In this document: piece after piece, positions 25,781 to 33,905 of the stretch | Position numbering within the stretch: the first letter of the stretch is position 1 | Layout of the letters: the number at the start of each line of letters is the position of its first letter | Source of the DNA: Parabacteroides chongii | GTDB taxonomy: Bacteria; Bacteroidota; Bacteroidia; Bacteroidales; Tannerellaceae | NCBI RefSeq assembly: GCF_029581355.1 | Contig: NZ_CP120849.1 | Location: forward strand, 3,008,501 to 3,072,500 | DNA: 64,000 bases | Reading direction: 5' to 3' | Notes under the pieces: model-generated | What the model saw: the letters and a program-made list of their open reading frames with translations, nothing else | Database searches by the model: none | Told to the model about the DNA's origin: nothing | Translations under genes and position numbers: made by a program

Positions 25781-26776
25781 ATGCTTATGAGAACACAATG
25801 TCTATGTATCGTTTACCTGTTAGGTTTGCTTACTTTAATGAGTTGCAATAGCTCCGTAGTGGAGAAGCGTGCGACCGGTCTGCCTTATGAAATTTTGGTT
25901 GTTATGAGCAAAGAAGTAGGAGAGAGCGAGGTCGGTGAATTGGTAAAAGAGCAGCTGAACTCTTCGGTGGCAGGGCTTCCGCAACCTGAACCCTCCATGC
26001 GGGTTACTTTCGTTCCCAACGAGACCTTCGATGGTCTGTTGAGATATGTCCGTAATATTCTTATTGTAGATATCGATCCGACGAAATATACGATGGTGGC
26101 ATTGAACGGGTATAAGGATGAATGGGCTAAGAATCAGGAAGTAATAAAGCTCAATGCTCCGTCGATACAGGAACTGGTGACGTATCTGACGCTGCATGAC
26201 TCCGATCTGGTGAATCATTTTTGCAGCATAGAAAAGGAACGTCGTGTGGCTATTCTGAAAGAACATTACAGCAAGCTGGCAATGGATAAGGTGCAGGAGA
26301 AATTTAATATCAGACTCCATGCTCCGGAAGATATGACTTACTACAAGGATACCACCGATTTCCTGTGGGTATCGAACAATGCCAATACGGGACGTGTCGA
26401 TCTGTTGGTGTATTCTTTTCCGTATACGGATGAAAATACATTTACGGAAGAGTATTTGGTGGCTAAACGCGACTCGGTTCTGAAATGCAACCTGCCCGGT
26501 GCTTTCCCTAATTCGTATATGGCTACAGAAACGCGTGCCGGACTGACTTATGAACCGATCATGCTGAATGAAAAATATTGCGGTGTGTTACGTGGCCTGT
26601 GGAAGATGGTAGGCGATAAAATGGGAGGACCCTTTGTCAGTCATGCTTTCCTGGATACGAAGAAACAGCGTGTGATTGTTACCGAAGGGCTTGTTTTTGC
26701 TCCGGAAACAAACAAACGGAATTATATACGTAAGATAGAGGCGGCGCTTCATACGGTACGTCCGATGGTGAAGTGA
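25781..26776 (+). CDS. DUF4837-family lipoprotein
   Basis: A 331-aa protein with a lipoprotein signal and lipobox LMSC. The start may be 25781 or the ATG at 25787. The mature part has GLPYEILVVMSKE, RVTFVPNETFDGLLRYVRNI, TDFLWVSNNANTGRVDLLVYSFPY and MGGPFVSHAFLD, which I recognise as DUF4837, a Bacteroidetes family of unknown function. It is monocistronic and convergent with the methyltransferase gene. Confidence 0.82.
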   Translation: MLMRTQCLCIVYLLGLLTLMSCNSSVVEKRATGLPYEILVVMSKEVGESEVGELVKEQLNSSVAGLPQPEPSMRVTFVPNETFDGLLRYVRNILIVDIDPTKYTMVALNGYKDEWAKNQEVIKLNAPSIQELVTYLTLHDSDLVNHFCSIEKERRVAILKEHYSKLAMDKVQEKFNIRLHAPEDMTYYKDTTDFLWVSNNANTGRVDLLVYSFPYTDENTFTEEYLVAKRDSVLKCNLPGAFPNSYMATETRAGLTYEPIMLNEKYCGVLRGLWKMVGDKMGGPFVSHAFLDTKKQRVIVTEGLVFAPETNKRNYIRKIEAALHTVRPMVK

Positions 26777-26780
26777 TCGT

Positions 26781-26844
26781 TTTGCCTGCCCATGCAAAGG
26801 TATTTTGCCTTACCGGGCAAAGGGTCTTTGCGTGAGCAGGCAAA
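26781..26844. terminator. Nested hairpins between convergent genes
   Basis: The 19-nt arms at 26781-26799 and 26826-26844 are near-perfect inverted repeats, each with its own small inner hairpin (TTTGC/GCAAA type). A third hairpin (TTTGCC/GGCAAA) sits in the loop. This probably acts as a bidirectional terminator or structured 3' end for the DUF4837 and methyltransferase transcripts. Confidence 0.6.
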
Positions 26845-26848
26845 GAGG

Positions 26849-28231
26849 TTATGGAAATAGCAGTACCTGTTCAGGAAGGTAACTGCTGCGAATCCTCCAT
26901 TCCTGCGGATAAAGGTTGTTTGCACGGTTTCCCAGATGTTTGACAAAACCGAGCGGGAAGCCTTTGTAACAGACTAATACATATCCTTTCTCTATCTCCG
27001 GAGGAAGAACCAATGCTTCTTTTTTCAGGTATTTGACGGCTTCTTCCCAACTGATCTCTACACAGGTAAAAGCCGTTTTGTCCAGTGCCGTGCTCAATGC
27101 CAGTGAGTGAGCCGGTAAGATGTCTTTCCCTTTCAGTTCGCCTACGCGTATGCCGGCAGATACGATACGTAACTGACCGGACAGGATTTGCCAGGTGTCA
27201 TGATGGGCGGCAGGCAGGGCTTGCAGGATGTCGCCCGACACTTCTATCCGGAACGTCTCCGGATTCTGTATCCAGTGGCTTACCTGAGGCGGGACGGCAG
27301 GAGCTGCTTTCCCTTTCTCTTTCTTGCTTTTTCCTTTCAGACGAATTTCTTCTATCTCACCGGGGGCTTTGCGCAAAACGGCGAGGAAGAAACCTTCCCC
27401 TTTTGTTTTGTGCGGGAAGAAGCGGTAAACCGGGTGGTCGTAATGCAGAGGACCGGTGATCTGCCATTCTTCTTTGACCGGAATAGTCAGGGCTTCCGCT
27501 CCCAATTCTTCCTGTATGTAATGTATATTGTCCTCGTCTTCCTCGGTGTTGTACGTACAGGTACTGTAAATGAGCAGTCCGCCGGGTTTGAGTGCATTCC
27601 AGATATCGTGGATGATGCGGCGCTGGCGGGCGGCACACAGGTTTACGTTTGCCACACTCCACTCGCCGGTGCTGTCGGTATCTTTGCGGAACATGCCTTC
27701 GCCGGAACAGGGCACGTCGGTGACGATGACATCGAAGAGATGTGTCAGACGGCCTATCTCTTCCGGGTCGTTGTTGGTAACGATGCTGTTCGGATTACCC
27801 CACTTGGTGATATTTTCTGCCAGGATATTACTGCGTGTACGGATCACTTCGTTGCTGACCAGCAGGCTTCCTTCGGGTAAAAGACTCAGCAGATGGGTGG
27901 ATTTACCGCCCGGTGCAGCACAGAGGTCCAGGCATTTGACCGGTTCGCTGACAAACGTACGGATGGCTTGCTCCAGGAACATCGATGATGCTTCCTGCAC
28001 ATAATAGGCTCCGGCATGAAACAGCGGGTCGAACGTAAACGAAAGACGTTGGGGCAGGTAATAGCCGGTTTCGCTCCAGGCAACCGGTGGGGTTGCGGGT
28101 GCCCCAGTCCCTTTGCGCTGATTGATACGGATACTGACGGGAACGTCCGCTTGCAATGCGGCTTCCAGTTTGTCATATTCTTCGCCTAGTAAAGCACGGG
28201 TGCGTGCGATAAATTCGATAGGAAGTGCCAT
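26849..28231 (-). CDS. NOL1/NOP2/Sun-family rRNA m5C methyltransferase (RsmF-like)
   Basis: A 460-aa SAM-dependent RNA cytosine-C5 methyltransferase. It has FDPLFHAGAYYVQEASSMF, the SAM-binding LDLCAAPGGKSTHLL, a TDVPCSGEGMFRKD motif with one catalytic Cys, and YSTCTYNTEEDE with the other. A C-terminal PUA-like extension (about 300-460, with KGFPLGFVKHLGNRANNLYP) is typical of RsmF rather than RsmB. The target is predicted to be 16S rRNA by family. It is divergent from the RsmI-like gene. Confidence 0.9.
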   Translation of the reverse strand: MALPIEFIARTRALLGEEYDKLEAALQADVPVSIRINQRKGTGAPATPPVAWSETGYYLPQRLSFTFDPLFHAGAYYVQEASSMFLEQAIRTFVSEPVKCLDLCAAPGGKSTHLLSLLPEGSLLVSNEVIRTRSNILAENITKWGNPNSIVTNNDPEEIGRLTHLFDVIVTDVPCSGEGMFRKDTDSTGEWSVANVNLCAARQRRIIHDIWNALKPGGLLIYSTCTYNTEEDEDNIHYIQEELGAEALTIPVKEEWQITGPLHYDHPVYRFFPHKTKGEGFFLAVLRKAPGEIEEIRLKGKSKKEKGKAAPAVPPQVSHWIQNPETFRIEVSGDILQALPAAHHDTWQILSGQLRIVSAGIRVGELKGKDILPAHSLALSTALDKTAFTCVEISWEEAVKYLKKEALVLPPEIEKGYVLVCYKGFPLGFVKHLGNRANNLYPQEWRIRSSYLPEQVLLFP

Positions 28232-28251
28232 CTTATTCTGTTTGTTTGGTG

Positions 28252-28268
28252 CAAAAGTACTAACTTTG
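28252..28268. promoter_or_regulatory. Back-to-back divergent promoter boxes
   Basis: Minus strand TACTTTTG (28259-28252) serves the RsmF-like gene; plus strand TAACTTTG (28261-28268) serves the RsmI-like gene. Both are perfect TAnnTTTG boxes, with a single base between them. Each polymerase footprint would cover the other promoter. Confidence 0.7.
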
Positions 28269-28283
28269 CAGAAAACTAACAGT

Positions 28284-28988
28284 ATGCAAGCATCGCTTTT
28301 CCTTATACCGGTTACATTGGGGGATACCGAGCATCGTCGGGTCCTGCCGGAATATAATCGTGAAATAATCCTTCAGATCAGACATTTTATTGTTGAAAAT
28401 ATACGTACTGCACGTCGTTTTCTGAAAAAGACGGAGCCTTCCATTGTCATTGATGACCTGACTTTTTATGAGTTGAATAAGCACACTTCTCCGGAAGATG
28501 TGGCGGGTTATCTGGCTCCTTTGGCGAAAGGTGAACATGTGGGGGTTATTTCGGAGGCGGGTTGTCCGGCAGTTGCCGATCCGGGAGCGGATGTGGTAGC
28601 GATTGCGCAGCGGAAGAATTATCCGGTCGTGCCGTTGGTGGGACCGTCTTCCATTCTGATGTCGGTAATGGCTTCCGGTTTCAACGGGCAGAGTTTCGCT
28701 TTTCACGGGTATCTGCCTATCGATGCGTCGGAGCGTACCAATACGATCAAGAAGCTGGAGGGGCGCATCTATTCGGAAAATCAGACACAACTTTTTATCG
28801 AGACGCCTTATCGCAATAACAAGCTGGCTGAGGAGCTGATCCGTACCTGCCGTCCGTCTACCAAGCTGTGCATCGCTTCGGATATCACGTGTGAAGATGA
28901 ATACATTCATACGCGTCCGGTAAAAGATTGGGCAGGGAAAGTACCCGACCTGAGTAAAAAACCGACTATTTTCTTAATCTATAAATAA
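28284..28988 (+). CDS. Tetrapyrrole-methylase-fold SAM methyltransferase (RsmI-like)
   Basis: A 234-aa methyltransferase. The start at 28284 gives MQASLFLIPVTLGD, which aligns with the family N terminus; the open frame extending upstream to 28122 lies inside the divergent gene. Motifs include HVGVISEAGCPAVADPGA, VPLVGPSSILMSVMASG and FIETPYRNNKLAE, typical of RsmI-like proteins. Family members 2'-O-methylate C1402 of 16S rRNA, but short Bacteroidales versions are not all characterised. The next gene follows by 6 bp. Confidence 0.85.
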   Translation: MQASLFLIPVTLGDTEHRRVLPEYNREIILQIRHFIVENIRTARRFLKKTEPSIVIDDLTFYELNKHTSPEDVAGYLAPLAKGEHVGVISEAGCPAVADPGADVVAIAQRKNYPVVPLVGPSSILMSVMASGFNGQSFAFHGYLPIDASERTNTIKKLEGRIYSENQTQLFIETPYRNNKLAEELIRTCRPSTKLCIASDITCEDEYIHTRPVKDWAGKVPDLSKKPTIFLIYK

Positions 28989-28994
28989 TCTCTT

Positions 28995-29570
28995 ATGGCA
29001 ACTTATCAGGCACACGAGACAGCAGTGATCGATCCCGGCTGTACGATCGGGGATGATACCCGTATCTGGCATTTCTCACATATCATGTCGGGTTGTACGA
29101 TCGGCGAACGGTGTAATATCGGACAGAATGTTGTTATCTCACCGGAAGTTGTTTTGGGAAATAACGTGAAGGTGCAGAACAATGTGTCTGTTTATACAGG
29201 GGTGACTTGTGAGGATGATGTTTTCTTAGGTCCCAGCTGCGTCTTTACGAACGTTATCAATCCCCGAAGTGCCGTCAGCCGGAAAGACCGGTATATGAAA
29301 ACGCATGTCGGTAAAGGGGCGACTATCGGGGCGAATGCTACGATTGTCTGCGGACATAATATAGGGGCGTATGCTTTGATTGGTGCAGGAGCGGTTGTGA
29401 CTAAGGAAATTCCGCCTTATGCCCTGGTTGTTGGTAATCCATCCAAACAGATAGGCTGGGTGAGTGAGTATGGTCATCGACTGTATTTTGACGGAGATGG
29501 CTTTGCTGTCTGTCCGGAAAGCGGGGAGAAGTATCAGTTGAAGGATAATCAGGTAATTCGTATCAAGTAA
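28995..29570 (+). CDS. Left-handed beta-helix acyltransferase (WbpD/WlbB-like)
   Basis: A 191-aa hexapeptide-repeat transferase. Repeats run from DPGCTIGDDTRIW through TIGERCNIGQNVVI and VGKGATIGANATIVCGHNIG to YALIGAGAVVTKEIPPYALVVGNP. The order and the NPRSAV segment resemble WbpD/WlbB N-acetyltransferases that acylate UDP-amino-sugar acids for surface polysaccharides. The C-terminal 30 residues form a small extra domain (YFDGDGFAVCPESGEKY). No other polysaccharide gene is nearby, so the substrate is uncertain. Confidence 0.82.
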   Translation: MATYQAHETAVIDPGCTIGDDTRIWHFSHIMSGCTIGERCNIGQNVVISPEVVLGNNVKVQNNVSVYTGVTCEDDVFLGPSCVFTNVINPRSAVSRKDRYMKTHVGKGATIGANATIVCGHNIGAYALIGAGAVVTKEIPPYALVVGNPSKQIGWVSEYGHRLYFDGDGFAVCPESGEKYQLKDNQVIRIK

Positions 29571-29575
29571 AAATG

Positions 29576-29603
29576 AAAAAGGCGAAAGAGATTCCGCCTT
29601 TTC
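29576..29603 (+). terminator. Intrinsic terminator after the acyltransferase gene
   Basis: AAAAGGCG (29577-29584) pairs with CGCCTTTT (29595-29602), with a 10-nt loop and a T-rich 3' side. It may also end the opposing small-protein transcript. Confidence 0.75.
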
Positions 29604-29626
29604 TATATCTTATTTCTTGTAAATCA

Positions 29627-29728
29627 TTATTTCTCATGCAACCATCTTTGGCCTTTAGGTGTCAATAGCCAAATAAAGAAAATTATACATGGAACAGTTA
29701 GTGTAATACATAAATAGACAAATCCCAT
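29627..29728 (-). CDS. 33-aa single-pass membrane small protein
   Basis: A short open frame beginning MGFVYLCITLTVPCIIFFIW. Residues 3-22 form one hydrophobic span, followed by a basic tail (TPKGQRWLHEK). A strong Shine-Dalgarno (GGAAAGGAG) lies just upstream and overlaps the stop codon of the preceding DUF6722 gene at 29732, so translation is likely coupled. Function unknown. Confidence 0.6.
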   Translation of the reverse strand: MGFVYLCITLTVPCIIFFIWLLTPKGQRWLHEK

Positions 29729-29731
29729 AAT

Positions 29732-29998
29732 TTACTCCTTTCCTTTTAAAAATAATAATAGACTAAGACTTGTAAGAACTATAACTGCAAATAATCCGAA
29801 TACAAAGATAATCATTTTATCAATATTAAAACTTAATACATTCGTTAAAATGATACCTCCGAATATCAACTTGGTGAGGTCGCTAATGTATTTGCTAGCT
29901 TCCAAATAGATCGCTTTTTGGGTCTTTTTGTTTACTTTGGGAAGTAAACCGGATGTGTTAGGCATCTTCCGCCGATGAATTGTTGTAACATTTTTCAT
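29732..29998 (-). CDS. DUF6722-like small membrane protein
   Basis: An 88-aa protein; the start at 29998 (MKNVTTIHRRKMPNTSG) is chosen because the frame extending to 30061 runs into the upstream terminator. It has a basic N-terminal segment, an amphipathic helix (KTQKAIYLEASKYISDLTKL) and two membrane segments (about 42-58 and 62-83) ending in KGKE. I recognise it as the Bacteroidales DUF6722 type, function unknown. It pairs with the 33-aa protein downstream. Confidence 0.7.
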   Translation of the reverse strand: MKNVTTIHRRKMPNTSGLLPKVNKKTQKAIYLEASKYISDLTKLIFGGIILTNVLSFNIDKMIIFVFGLFAVIVLTSLSLLLFLKGKE

Positions 29999-30043
29999 AG
30001 TTGATAGTTGTTTTGTTAATACTTTGGCAAATATATAAAAAGA

Positions 30044-30068
30044 AAGGCGGATAATCATCATCCGCCTT
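30044..30068 (-). terminator. Terminator after nadC
   Basis: AAGGCGGAT (30044-30052) and ATCCGCCTT (30060-30068) make a perfect 9-bp stem with a 7-nt loop and a T-rich run on the minus-strand 3' side. It separates nadC from the DUF6722 gene. Confidence 0.8.
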
Positions 30069-30080
30069 ATAAAAAATCTC

Positions 30081-30920
30081 TTAGCAAGCCTTTAAACTCA
30101 TGTCGAGACTCTTGACTGAATGGGTCAACGCTCCGACAGAGATAAAGTCGACACCGCATTCAGCATAGTCACGCAGTGTATCGAATGTGATACCGCCGGA
30201 TGATTCTGTCTCGTAGCGTCCGCCGATCATTTCGACTGCCTTTTTGGTGTCTTCGATATTGAAGTTGTCCAGCATGATGCGGTCGATACCTCCAACGTTC
30301 ATTGCTTGCTGCAATTCGTCGAAGTTACGTACTTCTATTTCAATCTTCAGGTTTTTGCCTTTTTCTTTCAAGTAGTTCTGTGCGCGGGTGATGGCCTGTT
30401 CGATGCCGCCGGCAAAGTCTACGTGATTGTCTTTCAGTAGGATCATATCGAATAGCCCGATACGGTGATTAACGCCGCCGCCGATCTTAACGGCATCTTT
30501 CTCCATCATACGCATACCCGGAGTCGTTTTACGAGTATCCAATACGCGGGTTTTAGTACCTTCCAGTGCTTTTACATATTTGCGGGTTGTCGTTGCAATA
30601 CCGCTCATACGCTGCATAACGTTCAGCATCAGGCGTTCTGTCTGCAACAGCGACTGCGTTTTTCCTTCTACAGTAAAAGCGATATCACCTTTCTTTACTT
30701 CTGCACCGTCATTAATAAAGATAGTCATTTTTAGTTCCGGGTCGAAGTCATGGAAGATGCGTTTTGCCATTTCAACGCCGGCCAATACGCCATCTTCTTT
30801 AATGATAAGCTGGCTCTTTCCCATAGCTGTTTCGGGAATACAGCATAAAGTTGTATGATCGCCGTCGCCGATATCTTCGGCAAACGCTAATTTAATTAAG
30901 TCGTCGATTAATTGATCCAT
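30081..30920 (-). CDS. nadC: Nicotinate-nucleotide pyrophosphorylase (quinolinate phosphoribosyltransferase)
   Basis: A 279-aa cytoplasmic enzyme of de novo NAD synthesis, converting quinolinate and PRPP to nicotinate mononucleotide. Family motifs include AEDIGDGDHTT, NVMQRMSGIATTT, LDTRKTTPGMR, GGGVNHRIGLFDMILLKDNH, EIEVRNFDEL and ESSGGI followed by VDFISVGALTHS. Full length. It follows the DUF4783 gene by 3 bp on the minus strand. Confidence 0.97.
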   Translation of the reverse strand: MDQLIDDLIKLAFAEDIGDGDHTTLCCIPETAMGKSQLIIKEDGVLAGVEMAKRIFHDFDPELKMTIFINDGAEVKKGDIAFTVEGKTQSLLQTERLMLNVMQRMSGIATTTRKYVKALEGTKTRVLDTRKTTPGMRMMEKDAVKIGGGVNHRIGLFDMILLKDNHVDFAGGIEQAITRAQNYLKEKGKNLKIEIEVRNFDELQQAMNVGGIDRIMLDNFNIEDTKKAVEMIGGRYETESSGGITFDTLRDYAECGVDFISVGALTHSVKSLDMSLKAC

Positions 30921-30923
30921 TTG

Positions 30924-31295
30924 TTATTCTATTCTGATTGATTGTATAATCGCTTTGTCGCCGTCGGCACGGTACGTAATGTTTACACGATATTCGCCCG
31001 AGGCGGTCGGAAGTTTGCCGACAAAGAACCCGGCATCTTTTTTATCTGCGTGATGAACTACGGAAAAACCTGTAGGTTTATTGCTACCAAAGAACGTAGA
31101 AAGCATCTTAACAGCTTCGCTTCCGTTGCATTTCTTGGAAGAGCCGGGCAAGGCTATGTCTACTTCCTGGTCCATCGCTCCTGTCAGTGAAGAGGCATTT
31201 CCTCCTTTGAAGGCATTTGATATAGGAGTAATATCGGCTGCCATGACGCTCAAAAATGAGAGTATCAATGCCAATGTAAGTAATAATCGTTTCAT
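30924..31295 (-). CDS. DUF4783-family exported protein
   Basis: A 123-aa protein with a signal peptide (MKRLLLTLALILSFLSVMAA) and an NTF2-like mature domain (ITPISNAFKGGNASSL, MDQEVDIALPG, AVKMLSTFFGSN, EYRVNITYRADGDKAIIQSIRIE). I recognise DUF4783. Function unknown. It is the first gene of a probable two-gene operon with nadC, a pairing often kept in Bacteroidales although no functional link is evident. Confidence 0.82.
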   Translation of the reverse strand: MKRLLLTLALILSFLSVMAADITPISNAFKGGNASSLTGAMDQEVDIALPGSSKKCNGSEAVKMLSTFFGSNKPTGFSVVHHADKKDAGFFVGKLPTASGEYRVNITYRADGDKAIIQSIRIE

Positions 31296-31328
31296 AAGCT
31301 ATCTCCTCTTTTTATGAGTTTTCTGATG

Positions 31329-31336
31329 CAAAGGTA
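31329..31336 (-). promoter_or_regulatory. Promoter -7 box for the DUF4783-nadC operon
   Basis: On the minus strand TACCTTTG (31336-31329) matches TAnnTTTG, with predicted initiation near 31322, about 27 nt before the start codon. No clear -33 element. Confidence 0.55.
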
Positions 31337-31384
31337 TGTATTTTTCCTGTAAATTAGCGCCTTCAATACTAATAATGTAAACGA

Positions 31385-31858
31385 ATGAAAATTGCACTGG
31401 TCGTAATAGGTAAAACGGATGCCGGCTATTTTGTGGAGGCAATCAATGAATACAAAAACCGTTTAGTCCATTACATCCCATTTGAGATGGAGGTTATTCC
31501 GGATATAAAGAACGTGAAGAATTTGTCGGAATCACAGCAAAAAGAAAAGGAAGGAGAACTGATTTTAAAGGCATTACAGGCTGGCGATCAGTTGGTTTTG
31601 CTGGATGATAAGGGTAAAGAGTTTACTTCGATGCAATTCTCTGCTTATATTGAAAGGAAGATGCATACGGTTTCGAAGCGCCTGGTCTTTGTTGTCGGCG
31701 GCCCTTATGGATTCAGTGAGGCTGTTTATAAAGCCGCTTCAGAAAAGATTTCATTAAGCAAAATGACCTTCTCGCATCAGATGATCCGTTTAATCTTTGT
31801 AGAACAGATTTACCGGGCAATGACAATCTTGAATAATGAGCCTTACCATCATGAATAG
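31385..31858 (+). CDS. rlmH: 23S rRNA pseudouridine-1915 N3-methyltransferase
   Basis: A 157-aa SPOUT methyltransferase acting on 23S rRNA helix 69. The knotted C-terminal region shows FVVGGPYGFSEAVY, LSKMTFSHQMIRLIFVEQIYRAM and the end NEPYHHE, matching RlmH. Length is typical. Monocistronic, ending at the heptamer repeat hairpin. Confidence 0.96.
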   Translation: MKIALVVIGKTDAGYFVEAINEYKNRLVHYIPFEMEVIPDIKNVKNLSESQQKEKEGELILKALQAGDQLVLLDDKGKEFTSMQFSAYIERKMHTVSKRLVFVVGGPYGFSEAVYKAASEKISLSKMTFSHQMIRLIFVEQIYRAMTILNNEPYHHE

Positions 31859-31930
31859 TTGACAAGTGACAGTTGACAGATAAATTTCGTATTCGAGTTT
31901 CAAACTGTCAATTGTCACTTGTCAACTGTC
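31857..31930. repeat. Heptamer-based inverted repeat between rlmH and aroC
   Basis: The arms AGTTGACAAGTGACAGTTGA... and its complement in ...CAATTGTCACTTGTCAACT match at 22 of 23 positions around a 27-nt loop. Each arm is built of 7-nt units (AGTTGAC, AAGTGAC, AGTTGAC). The arrangement between convergent genes suggests a terminator role. Confidence 0.7.
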
Positions 31931-33001
31931 TTACTCTCTTGTTTTTTGGAGCAACAGATAATCTAATAGCGTCATTGCCGTCATCGATTCCACAATGGGA
32001 ACGGCGCGAGGCAGAACGCATGGGTCATGACGTCCGCGAGCTTTCAGGATAGTATCTTCACCATCCATATTAACGGTTTCCTGTTCCATAAGGATGGTTG
32101 CTACCGATTTGAATGCAACGCGGAAATAAATATCCTGACCGTTGGAAATACCCCCCTGTATACCTCCTGAATTATTTGTACGGGTATTGATATGTCCGTT
32201 GTCATTAAAGAAACGGTCGTTACGTTCGGAACCGCGGTAAAGAGCTGCATTAAATCCGTCACCGTATTCGAACCCTTTCACTGCATTGATTGTTAGCATG
32301 GCGTGTCCTAAAGCCGCATGCAGCTTACCAAATACAGGTTCTCCCAGTCCGACAGGCGTACCTTTTACCACACAAGTAATTACACCACCGATCGTGTCGC
32401 CTTTCGACTTCACTTCTGCAATCAGCTTTTCCATTTCGGCTGCTTTCTCCGGATCGGGACATCTTACTGCATTTTCTTCTGTCAGATTCAGATCATAATC
32501 TTTATAAGTACCATCCAGTTTGATAGGGCCGACCTGTGAGGTGAATGCCTGTATATTTATACCTGTCTGGCGTAGTGCAAGCTTGGCAATTGCTCCGGCA
32601 ACACATCGGGCTATCGTTTCACGAGCCGACGAACGTCCGCCTCCTTTAGGATCACGGATACCATACTTCATCTGATAAGTATAGTCTGCATGTGAAGGGC
32701 GATAAACCGTTTTCATATTGTCGTAATCAGACGAATGCTGGTTTTTATTCCAGATAATGAATCCGATCGGTGTTCCGGTAGTTTTTCCTTCATAAACACC
32801 GGATAGGAATTGTACTTCGTCGTCTTCCTTACGCGGGGTTGTGATCCTTGACTGGCCTGGTTTACGACGATTCAACTCTTGCTGGATAAAGTCTGTATCC
32901 AGTTCGATACCAGCCGGACATCCATCTATAACACCTCCGATACCCGGACCATGTGACTCGCCGAACGAGGTTAATCTGTATATATTTCCGAATGTATTCA
33001 C
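31931..33001 (-). CDS. aroC: Chorismate synthase
   Basis: A 356-aa enzyme making chorismate from EPSP, the last step of the shikimate pathway, using reduced FMN. The start is a GTG at 33001, giving [18 protein letters not shown], which matches the family N terminus. The open frame continues to 33052, but those codons are the heptamer repeat and should not be translated. Motifs include [32 protein letters not shown] and [16 protein letters not shown]. Confidence 0.95.
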   Translation of the reverse strand: MNTFGNIYRLTSFGESHGPGIGGVIDGCPAGIELDTDFIQQELNRRKPGQSRITTPRKEDDEVQFLSGVYEGKTTGTPIGFIIWNKNQHSSDYDNMKTVYRPSHADYTYQMKYGIRDPKGGGRSSARETIARCVAGAIAKLALRQTGINIQAFTSQVGPIKLDGTYKDYDLNLTEENAVRCPDPEKAAEMEKLIAEVKSKGDTIGGVITCVVKGTPVGLGEPVFGKLHAALGHAMLTINAVKGFEYGDGFNAALYRGSERNDRFFNDNGHINTRTNNSGGIQGGISNGQDIYFRVAFKSVATILMEQETVNMDGEDTILKARGRHDPCVLPRAVPIVESMTAMTLLDYLLLQKTRE

Positions 33002-33006
33002 CTTAG

Positions 33007-33125
33007 TAATTGAAAATTGAAAGTGGAAAATTGAAAAATATAAAGAAGCCAAATTGATAACACAAAAAATGGAAAAGTATCATATCACAGATAATTTTCC
33101 ATTTTCAATTATCAATTTTCAATTA
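33007..33125. repeat. Heptamer-based inverted repeat upstream of aroC
   Basis: Left arm units AATTGAA, AATTGAA, AGTGGAA, AATTGAA (from 33008) face a right arm at 33091-33125 that reads, on the minus strand, AATTGAA, AATTGAT, AATTGAA, AATGGAA. The arms lie directly before the aroC start codon and at the slyD stop codon. Compare the ilvD-ilvB repeat at 47613-47725. Confidence 0.7.
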
Positions 33126-33126
33126 T

Positions 33127-33705
33127 TTAGTGGCAGCTACCACATCCGCAACCACCTTCGTGATTGTGATCACCGCAATCGCTTCCACAGTCGTCGCATC
33201 CGCAACCGCATCCGCCAACGGGAGCTGACAAAGCTGCAATTTCTTCTGCTGTCGGTTCGTGAACGTCAATAACTTCACCGCTGAAGTGTAAGGTTTCGCC
33301 TGCCAACGGATGGTTGAAGTCCATCACAACAACATCGTCTTTTACTTCTAGAACAGAACCGTTCAGGCGGTTGCCGTTTGAATCCATCATAGGAACGGTG
33401 TTACCTTCCTTAATAACCTCTGAATCGAATTTACCTTCTACTTCAAAGATATTTTTCGGCAGATCCAAAACATGATCTTCCACATATTCTCCGTATGCGT
33501 CGGCAGGAGCGATAGAGAAGTCGAACTTGTCACCTACTTCAAGACCTTTCAAAGCATCTTCGAAAGCAGGAAGCATGGCGCCTGTTCCAAAGATGAATTT
33601 TAAGGGAGCTTCTGCAACTGCTTTTTCCATCAACTCGCGCTCTTCACCTTCTCCTACGTTCAGGTCGTATGTAACCGCAACGAATTTATTTGCTGTAATT
33701 TTCAT
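33127..33705 (-). CDS. slyD: FKBP-type peptidyl-prolyl isomerase, SlyD-like
   Basis: A 192-aa cytoplasmic prolyl isomerase. The start at 33705 (MKITANKFVAVTYDL) is chosen over the upstream one at 33741, which lies over the promoter. The FKBP domain with inserted chaperone flap has FIFGTGAMLPAFEDALKGLEVGDKF and VMDFNHPLAGETLHFSGEV. The C-terminal 30 residues are rich in Cys and His (GGCGCGCDDCGSDCGDHNH, then GGCGCGSCH), as in nickel-binding SlyD, which handles hydrogenase maturation in other bacteria. Confidence 0.93.
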   Translation of the reverse strand: MKITANKFVAVTYDLNVGEGEERELMEKAVAEAPLKFIFGTGAMLPAFEDALKGLEVGDKFDFSIAPADAYGEYVEDHVLDLPKNIFEVEGKFDSEVIKEGNTVPMMDSNGNRLNGSVLEVKDDVVVMDFNHPLAGETLHFSGEVIDVHEPTAEEIAALSAPVGGCGCGCDDCGSDCGDHNHEGGCGCGSCH

Positions 33706-33738
33706 TTTTATATTGTATTTGTAATAAATAAAACGAGA

Positions 33739-33746
33739 CAAATTTA
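33739..33746 (-). promoter_or_regulatory. Promoter -7 box for slyD
   Basis: On the minus strand TAAATTTG (33746-33739) matches TAnnTTTG, with initiation expected about 28 nt before the start codon at 33705. Confidence 0.5.
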
Positions 33747-33819
33747 CGTATAATTTCCGAGTTTATCAGGTTATTCTTTTAAAAATAAAGGTATGTAATG
33801 TTTTCAGAGAGAATATAAC

Positions 33820-33827
33820 TATCTTTG
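33820..33827 (+). promoter_or_regulatory. Promoter -7 box for the sulfatase-fold transferase gene
   Basis: TATCTTTG matches TAnnTTTG. A TTTTC near 33801 is the candidate -33 element. The predicted 5' leader is about 70 nt. Confidence 0.5.
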
Positions 33828-33905
33828 TCCCATGAAATAAAAGATGTTGTACTTACTTCTATATGTGACAGTGTTTGCCGATAGATAAATAAAAGTGTTT
33901 ACTAA

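Noticed and set aside
27188..27880. 230-aa plus-strand frame opposite the RsmF-like gene
   Set aside because: Antisense to the conserved methyltransferase core; composition unlike real genes nearby.
33002..33052. N-terminal extension of chorismate synthase
   Set aside because: These codons are the heptamer repeat; the family N terminus begins at the GTG at 33001.
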